Assembly (NCBI GenBank): GCA_023248875.1 | Contig: JAHFDT010000005.1 | Span: forward strand, 13,170-50,021 | DNA: 36,852 bases | Direction of reading: 5' to 3' | From: Myxococcales bacterium | GTDB lineage: Bacteria > Myxococcota_A > Polyangia > Palsa-1104 > SHYY01 | Shown here: piece by piece, positions 32,708 through 36,852 of the stretch | Layout: each line of letters starts with the position of its first letter | How positions within the stretch are numbered: position 1 is the stretch's first letter | Made by a program: the position numbers and the translations under genes | Notes under the pieces: generated by a model | The model's input: only the letters and a program-made list of their open reading frames with translations | What the model was told of the DNA's origin: nothing | The model's database searches: none

Positions 32708-35036
32708 GAAGCGATTGAAACGTGTTTCAGTATTGGGTGCAGGTGTGATGGGCAGTGGCATTGCCGCGCATCTGGCGGGAGCGGGCCTCGAGGTCCAGCT
32801 CTTCGATATCGTTCCGCCGAGCGGTGGCGCCGATCGCAATGCCTTTGCCCGAGGGGGGCTCGAACGGGCGATCAAGGCCAAACCCGCGGCTTTTTTTAGC
32901 GCCCGTGATGCGGAGCGTATCACCGTCGGCAACTTCGACGATGATCTGGCCAAGGTGAAAGACAGCGACCTTGTGATCGAGGTCGTCAAAGAAGATCTTG
33001 CGGTCAAGCGCGCGCTGTTTGCTCGACTCGAACCGCTGGTTGCCCCCGAGGCGATCGTCACGTCCAACACGTCGGGGCTGCCGATTCGACTGCTGATGGA
33101 GGGGCGCAGCGCCGCATTCCGGCAACGCTTCCTCGTCACCCACTTCTTCAATCCGCCGCGCTATATGAAGCTGCTCGAACTGGTAGCCGGCGAGGCGACC
33201 GATCCCGCGGTATTGGCCCGCGTTGCCCATTTTGCCGAGGAGGTGCTGGGCAAGGGGGTGGTCTTTGGCCACGATACGCCCAATTTTGTCGCCAACCGAA
33301 TTGGCGCCTTTTCGATGATGTATCTCATGCACGAGGCGCTCGGTGGCGGCTTTACCGTCGAGGAGATCGATGCAATCTTCGGCGTGCCGATGGGGCGACC
33401 CAAGTCGGCTGTATTTCGCACTGCCGACATGGTCGGCCTCGACGTTTTGTGCGATGTGGCACGCAACTGCTACGCGAATCTGCCCAACGATGAGATGCGC
33501 GACCGCTTCCAGCTGCCGGCACCGGTGGAACGGATGATGGAACGCAGGCTGCTCGGGGACAAGACCGGCGGAGGCTTCTACAAGAAGACCAAAGAGGGGC
33601 TGCTGGCGATCGATCTGGTGAGCGGGGAATATCGTCCGCAGGCCAAGGCCAAGTTCGCCGCGGTGTCGGCCGCCAAGAACGCGGGGGATGCGGCGCAGCG
33701 CACGCGGGCGCTGCTCAGCGGCAATGACCGTGCCGCGGAGCTGGCTTGGAAGGTGACCGCGGCGACGCTGGCCTACTCGTCGCGGCGGATTGGCGAGATC
33801 GCGGATGATGTCGTCAACATCGATCGCGCGTTGCGCTGGGGCTTCAACTGGGAGCTTGGCCCGTTTGAGCTGTGGGACGCCCTCGGGGTGCAGGCGACAG
33901 TGGAGCGGATGACCAAAGCGGGCTTTGCGCCGGCCGATTGGGTAAAGGACGTGCGGCACTTTTACGCTGGTACCGCGGCGGCCCCCAGCTATTTTGATAT
34001 TCTGTCGCGTGTGGAAAAGCCGGTGCCGAGTTCGCCACGCGCTGTCACGCTGGCCGGGCTTCGCTCTACCCATGAGATCGCACGCAACGATGGTGCGTCG
34101 CTGATCGATCTGGGCGATGGAATTGCTTGCCTCGAGCTGCACACCAAGATGAACGCCATCGACGCCGATGTGATCAAGATGATGGATCAGGCGATCGCGC
34201 GGGCCGAGCGCGATTTCGTCGGGCTGGTGGTCGGCAATCAGGCCAGCGACGCTTTTTCCGCGGGCGCCAATATCTTCGTGGTGCTGGTGGCTGCGGGGCA
34301 AAAGGACTGGGCTGCGATCGAACGGGCCGCCAAGGAGCTCCAGGATGCTTGCCTGCGGATGCGCTACGCCGATGTGCCGGTGGTGACCGCACCGTTTGGG
34401 TTAACGCTCGGGGGCGGTGCAGAGATCGCGATGCAGGGCGCCTTTGCGCGCGCGCACACCGAGCTCTACATGGGGCTCGTCGAGGCGGGCGTGGGCCTAA
34501 TTCCGGCTGGCGGCGGCTGCAAGGAGCTGCTGGCGCGTGCCCTCGGATCCCTGCCAGATGCCATCGACCCCTTCCCCTTCGTACAGCAGATTTTCATGAC
34601 TGTCGCGCTGGGCAAGGTCTCGATGTCGGCGGAGGAGGCGCGTGGCTACGGATTCCTGCGCGAGAGTGATCCGGTAACGCTCAACCGCGACCACCTCCTC
34701 TACGAGGCCAAGCAGACTGCCCTCGGGTTGGCCCGTGCAGGATATCGCAAACCGCGACCGCGTACCTTCCGGCTACCAGGTGAGAGTGGCTACGCCACCT
34801 TGCGCTCGGCGCTGCAACAGATGCGGGCGGCACACCAGATCAGCGACCACGATGTGGTGGTGGGGTCCAAGCTGGCCTGGGTGTTGTGCGGCGGACGGGT
34901 TTCACCGATGGTGCGAGTGACCGAGCAGCATGTGCTCGATCTCGAGAGGGAGGCGTTCGTCTCCCTCTGCGGCGAGCCCAAGACGCAGGAGCGCATGCAG
35001 TACATGTTGATGAATAACAAACCGCTGAGAAACTGA
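32700..35036 (+). CDS. Bifunctional 3-hydroxyacyl-CoA dehydrogenase / enoyl-CoA hydratase, FadN type
   Basis: A 778-residue beta-oxidation enzyme. The dehydrogenase comes first: NAD motif [10 protein letters not shown] (11-20), [10 protein letters not shown], the catalytic His in [16 protein letters not shown] (H148, E160), and a C-terminal 3HCDH domain to about 430. The enoyl-CoA hydratase domain follows (about 465-690), with an oxyanion-hole segment [17 protein letters not shown] and [13 protein letters not shown] supplying the two Glu residues. This domain order is that of Bacillus FadN and opposite to E. coli FadB. Overlaps plsC by 8 bases and the next ORF as TGATG. Confidence 0.92.
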   Translation: MDEKRLKRVSVLGAGVMGSGIAAHLAGAGLEVQLFDIVPPSGGADRNAFARGGLERAIKAKPAAFFSARDAERITVGNFDDDLAKVKDSDLVIEVVKEDLAVKRALFARLEPLVAPEAIVTSNTSGLPIRLLMEGRSAAFRQRFLVTHFFNPPRYMKLLELVAGEATDPAVLARVAHFAEEVLGKGVVFGHDTPNFVANRIGAFSMMYLMHEALGGGFTVEEIDAIFGVPMGRPKSAVFRTADMVGLDVLCDVARNCYANLPNDEMRDRFQLPAPVERMMERRLLGDKTGGGFYKKTKEGLLAIDLVSGEYRPQAKAKFAAVSAAKNAGDAAQRTRALLSGNDRAAELAWKVTAATLAYSSRRIGEIADDVVNIDRALRWGFNWELGPFELWDALGVQATVERMTKAGFAPADWVKDVRHFYAGTAAAPSYFDILSRVEKPVPSSPRAVTLAGLRSTHEIARNDGASLIDLGDGIACLELHTKMNAIDADVIKMMDQAIARAERDFVGLVVGNQASDAFSAGANIFVVLVAAGQKDWAAIERAAKELQDACLRMRYADVPVVTAPFGLTLGGGAEIAMQGAFARAHTELYMGLVEAGVGLIPAGGGCKELLARALGSLPDAIDPFPFVQQIFMTVALGKVSMSAEEARGYGFLRESDPVTLNRDHLLYEAKQTALGLARAGYRKPRPRTFRLPGESGYATLRSALQQMRAAHQISDHDVVVGSKLAWVLCGGRVSPMVRVTEQHVLDLEREAFVSLCGEPKTQERMQYMLMNNKPLRN

Positions 35037-35269
35037 TGGCCGACAGGCACCTGGAGACGGAGTCGGTATCGGTGTCGGTGTCGGAGACGGTATCGGAGAC
35101 GGTGTCGGAGTCGGTGTCGGAGACGGAGACGGAGACGGAGTCGGAGTCGGTGTCGGTGTCGGAGCCGGAGACGGAGTCGGAGTCGGTGTCGGTGTCGGAG
35201 TCGGTGTCGGAGCCGGTATCGGTGTCGGAGTCGGTATCGGAGTTGGACAATGTTCCATGTAGCTTATGA
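35036..35269 (+). CDS. Ser/Glu/Val repeat ORF encoded by a hexanucleotide array
   Basis: A possible 77-residue peptide made mostly of SVSE, SETE and SESV repeats. It starts at an ATG overlapping the fadN stop as TGATG and its end overlaps the next gene by 20 bases, so it fits the coupled operon and is likely at least traversed by ribosomes. The repeat unit contains no stop in any frame, so openness alone is not evidence. No Shine-Dalgarno, no known family. It may only be a translated spacer. Confidence 0.35.
   Translation: MADRHLETESVSVSVSETVSETVSESVSETETETESESVSVSEPETESESVSVSESVSEPVSVSESVSELDNVPCSL
35053..35244. repeat. Hexanucleotide tandem array, 32 units
   Basis: Thirty-two imperfect 6-base units of consensus GGWGNC (GGTGTC, GGAGTC, GGAGAC, GGTATC, GGAGCC) without a gap. 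Unit types are mixed, not homogenised in blocks. A gain or loss of units would keep the frame. It separates fadN from the ABM gene within the operon. Confidence 0.95.
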
Positions 35270-35558
35270 ATTCAAAGTGAAGGCAGGTTGTGAGGCGCCG
35301 TTTATTGAGGCTTGGCGTGCAGTGACCTTGGCTTTCCGACGCTACCGGGGCGCGCTGGGCTCCCGTTTGCATCGGGCGGAGGATGGCACCTATGTCGCCT
35401 ATGCACAGTGGCCGTCCGAGGAATCCTACGGACAGGCGAGCGTGCTCCCGGAAGAGGTCGTGGTGGCACAGCGGCAATTGCGCGAGAGTTGTGATGAGAT
35501 CATTACTTGGAAGAAGATGTCGGTAGTCGACGATCTACTCGTACAGGAGAGTGCGTGA
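35250..35558 (+). CDS. Antibiotic biosynthesis monooxygenase (ABM)-like small protein
   Basis: A 102-residue protein with the pattern of the dimeric alpha/beta-barrel ABM family: a beta strand [12 protein letters not shown], helix with [15 protein letters not shown], strand [18 protein letters not shown] and helix after PSEESYG. Such proteins act as cofactor-free monooxygenases, heme-related enzymes or simple binders; function here is unknown. ATG 35250 overlaps the repeat ORF and its stop overlaps the thiolase start as TGATG, so it belongs to the beta-oxidation operon. No Shine-Dalgarno is visible, so translation probably depends on ribosomes arriving from upstream. Confidence 0.65.
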   Translation: MFHVAYEFKVKAGCEAPFIEAWRAVTLAFRRYRGALGSRLHRAEDGTYVAYAQWPSEESYGQASVLPEEVVVAQRQLRESCDEIITWKKMSVVDDLLVQESA

Positions 35559-36718
35559 TGCGCGATGTGGCGATTGTGGAGGGCGTTCGAACGCCGTTTG
35601 GGCGAGCGCTCAAAGGATCACTCAAGGACACGCGGCCCGATACCTTGGCGGCACGGGTGATCCGCGAAGCGGTGGCGCGCGCCAAGATCGATCCAGCAAC
35701 GGTCGAGGATGTGGTGCTCGGCTGCGCGATGCCGGAGGGGGAGCAGGGGCTCAACATCGCGCGGGTGGCGGCGCTGGCTGCCGGGCTGCCGGTGGAGACG
35801 CCGGCGATGACGATCAATCGCTTTTGCTCCTCGGGGCTGCAGTCGATGGTCAATATCGGCGATCGCATCGCCGTCGGAGCGATCGAGGTGGGCGTTGCCG
35901 GCGGTGTCGAATCGATGTCGATGATTCCCATGACCGGTAACAAACCGTCGCTCAATCCGCAGCTCGTGGAGGAGCGGCCGGAGATCTTTACGCCGATGGG
36001 CGTGACCGCAGAAAATGTGGCGCGCCGTTTCGAAATTTCGCGTGCGGCGCAGGATGAGTTTGCGCTACGATCGCATTTGCTCACGGTGGCGGCCCAAGCT
36101 GCGGGTAGGTTTGATGCCGAGATACTGGCGATCGAAACCACGCTCCTCGAGGGCACTGCGTCGCGCCCGGTGAGCCTCAAGCGCGACGAGCTACCCCGCG
36201 CCGATACCACTTTGGAAAAGCTCGCGCAGCTTAGGCCCTCCTTCGATCCCACCGGGACGGTTACGGCGGGTAATTCGTCGCCACTGACCGACGGCGCGGC
36301 TGCGGTGGTGCTGATGAGTGCTGAGAGTGCACGTGCTATGGGTGCGAAGCCGCTCGGTTACTTGCGCCATTTCGCAGTCGCGGGCGTGCCGCCCGACATC
36401 ATGGGCATCGGCCCGGTGCCAGCCGTTCGCAAAGTTCTGGCGCGCGCGGGAATGAAGATCGAGCAGATCGATCTGTTCGAACTGAACGAAGCGTTCGCGG
36501 CTCAATCGCTCTATTGCATCCGAGAGCTGGGACTCGCTTCCGAGAAGGTGAATGTTAACGGCGGCGCCATCGCGATCGGCCATCCACTAGGCGTCTCGGG
36601 CACTCGGCTGGCCCTGACGATCTTGCACGAACTCCGTCGGCGCGGCGACAAGTTTGGCATCGTGACCATGTGCATTGGCGGCGGTATGGGGGCAGCCGCG
36701 ATCCTTGAAGCGGCCTAG
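35558..36718 (+). CDS. fadA: Acetyl-CoA acyltransferase (thiolase), beta-oxidation type
   Basis: A 386-residue thiolase that cleaves 3-ketoacyl-CoA with CoA. Nucleophile C90 ([10 protein letters not shown]), NEAFA, H342 in [10 protein letters not shown] and C372 in CIGGGMG complete the active site. TPFGR near the N-terminus and the overall sequence fit FadA/FadI-type enzymes, partner of the upstream FadN-type protein. ATG 35558 overlaps the stop of the ABM gene (TGATG); the frame extends to 35507 but [15 protein letters not shown] is the natural N-terminus. The second foldback element begins at the base after its stop. Confidence 0.93.
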   Translation: MRDVAIVEGVRTPFGRALKGSLKDTRPDTLAARVIREAVARAKIDPATVEDVVLGCAMPEGEQGLNIARVAALAAGLPVETPAMTINRFCSSGLQSMVNIGDRIAVGAIEVGVAGGVESMSMIPMTGNKPSLNPQLVEERPEIFTPMGVTAENVARRFEISRAAQDEFALRSHLLTVAAQAAGRFDAEILAIETTLLEGTASRPVSLKRDELPRADTTLEKLAQLRPSFDPTGTVTAGNSSPLTDGAAAVVLMSAESARAMGAKPLGYLRHFAVAGVPPDIMGIGPVPAVRKVLARAGMKIEQIDLFELNEAFAAQSLYCIRELGLASEKVNVNGGAIAIGHPLGVSGTRLALTILHELRRRGDKFGIVTMCIGGGMGAAAILEAA

Positions 36719-36852
36719 CACTACTGCGTCACTTTCTCCCATCTCCATCGCTGCTGCGGGCCCCGTCCGCTTCCTCGCTCCTCGGTCGGTTACGACCAGT
36801 AGCCTTCCTCGTCGCTCGTCGCGACCGGGTCTCCTCGTGACGCAACGGCTCG
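36719..36852. repeat. Foldback repeat element, copy B (truncated by window end)
   Basis: Starts with CACTACTGCGTCACTTTCTC directly after the thiolase stop and runs to the window end, aligning with copy A (17074 onward) over both arms but without the 162-base nested block. The right terminal repeat is beyond the window. It contains short self-complementary pieces GGTCGGTTACGACC and GTCGCGAC. Probably the ancestral, simpler form of the element. Confidence 0.8.

Noticed and set aside
32727-34301. 524-codon minus-strand frame opposite the fadN-like gene
   Set aside because: Long only because of codon bias in the real gene; no domain is visible and the plus-strand protein is unmistakable.
35053-35244. 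CRISPR array
   Set aside because: Units are 6 bases long without unique spacers; it is a simple tandem repeat.
34902-35477. Minus-strand frame encoding Pro-Thr repeats through the hexamer array
   Set aside because: The repeat unit has no stop in any frame on either strand, and the ends of this frame are antisense to fadN and the ABM gene.
36719-36852. Intrinsic terminator after the thiolase gene
   Set aside because: The sequence after the stop aligns with the repeat element and has no stem followed by a T-run within the window, although the full element could still end transcripts.

Overview
The window looks like chromosomal DNA of a high-GC myxobacterium-type organism (Myxococcota, formerly Deltaproteobacteria). 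The support is a MYXO-CTERM-like sorting tail (gene at 16414), many lipoproteins with Asp-Met-Ala or Pro-Asp-Leu linkers, MopE-type metal-binding motifs, a sigma-54 -24/-12 promoter, and a tightly packed gene order with overlapping stops and starts. No rRNA, tRNA, CRISPR array, phage module or transposase gene was seen.

Layout. 1-3731: end of an unknown gene, an M14 murein-peptide amidase-like enzyme, then two tandem paralogous lipoproteins with paired DUF1554-like domains. 3713-8332: AidB, a lipoprotein with a clear terminator, ThiD and an M19 dipeptidase. 8339-13786: ftsA without its usual neighbours, then a MarR-controlled operon marR - BKACE (beta-keto acid cleavage enzyme) - carboxyltransferase - isovaleryl-type acyl-CoA dehydrogenase. 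13790-16328: a small zinc-finger protein, and divergently a membrane-anchored Fam20/HipA-like predicted kinase coupled to an MFS transporter. 16414-19374: a MYXO-CTERM-like protein, a foldback repeat element, a desaturase-methyltransferase fusion coupled to phosphatidylserine decarboxylase. 19365-22578: a membrane sulfatase-fold transferase and rimO. 22577-24612: a long inverted repeat, a sigma-54 promoter and three small secreted-protein genes, two of them paralogs. 24607-27258 (minus strand): UDP-glucuronate decarboxylase, a small Cys protein, and a metallophosphoesterase-tetraheme lipoprotein. 27324-31503: a SEC59/DGK1-type lipid kinase, two tandem MopE-like lipoproteins and an MBL-fold protein. 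31578-36718: a lipid and beta-oxidation operon (lipoprotein, plsC-like, fadN-like, a hexanucleotide repeat ORF, ABM-domain protein, thiolase), followed by a second copy of the foldback element that runs off the window.

How the genes work together. Two modules handle acyl-CoA chemistry (9674-13786 and 31578-36718). Envelope lipid work is shared by psd, the desaturase fusion, plsC, the CTP-type kinase and the sulfatase-fold enzyme. Many of the remaining genes encode lipoproteins or exported proteins, in three separate tandem-duplicated pairs.

The signals most worth a second look are: the foldback element with another foldback nested inside it; the desaturase-methyltransferase fusion beside psd; the predicted extracytoplasmic kinase; a sigma-54-driven cluster of unknown secreted proteins; a 32-unit hexamer array inside a coupled beta-oxidation operon; and a recurring promoter design in which the -10 hexamer ends only 6-8 bases before the start codon, suggesting widespread leaderless transcripts.
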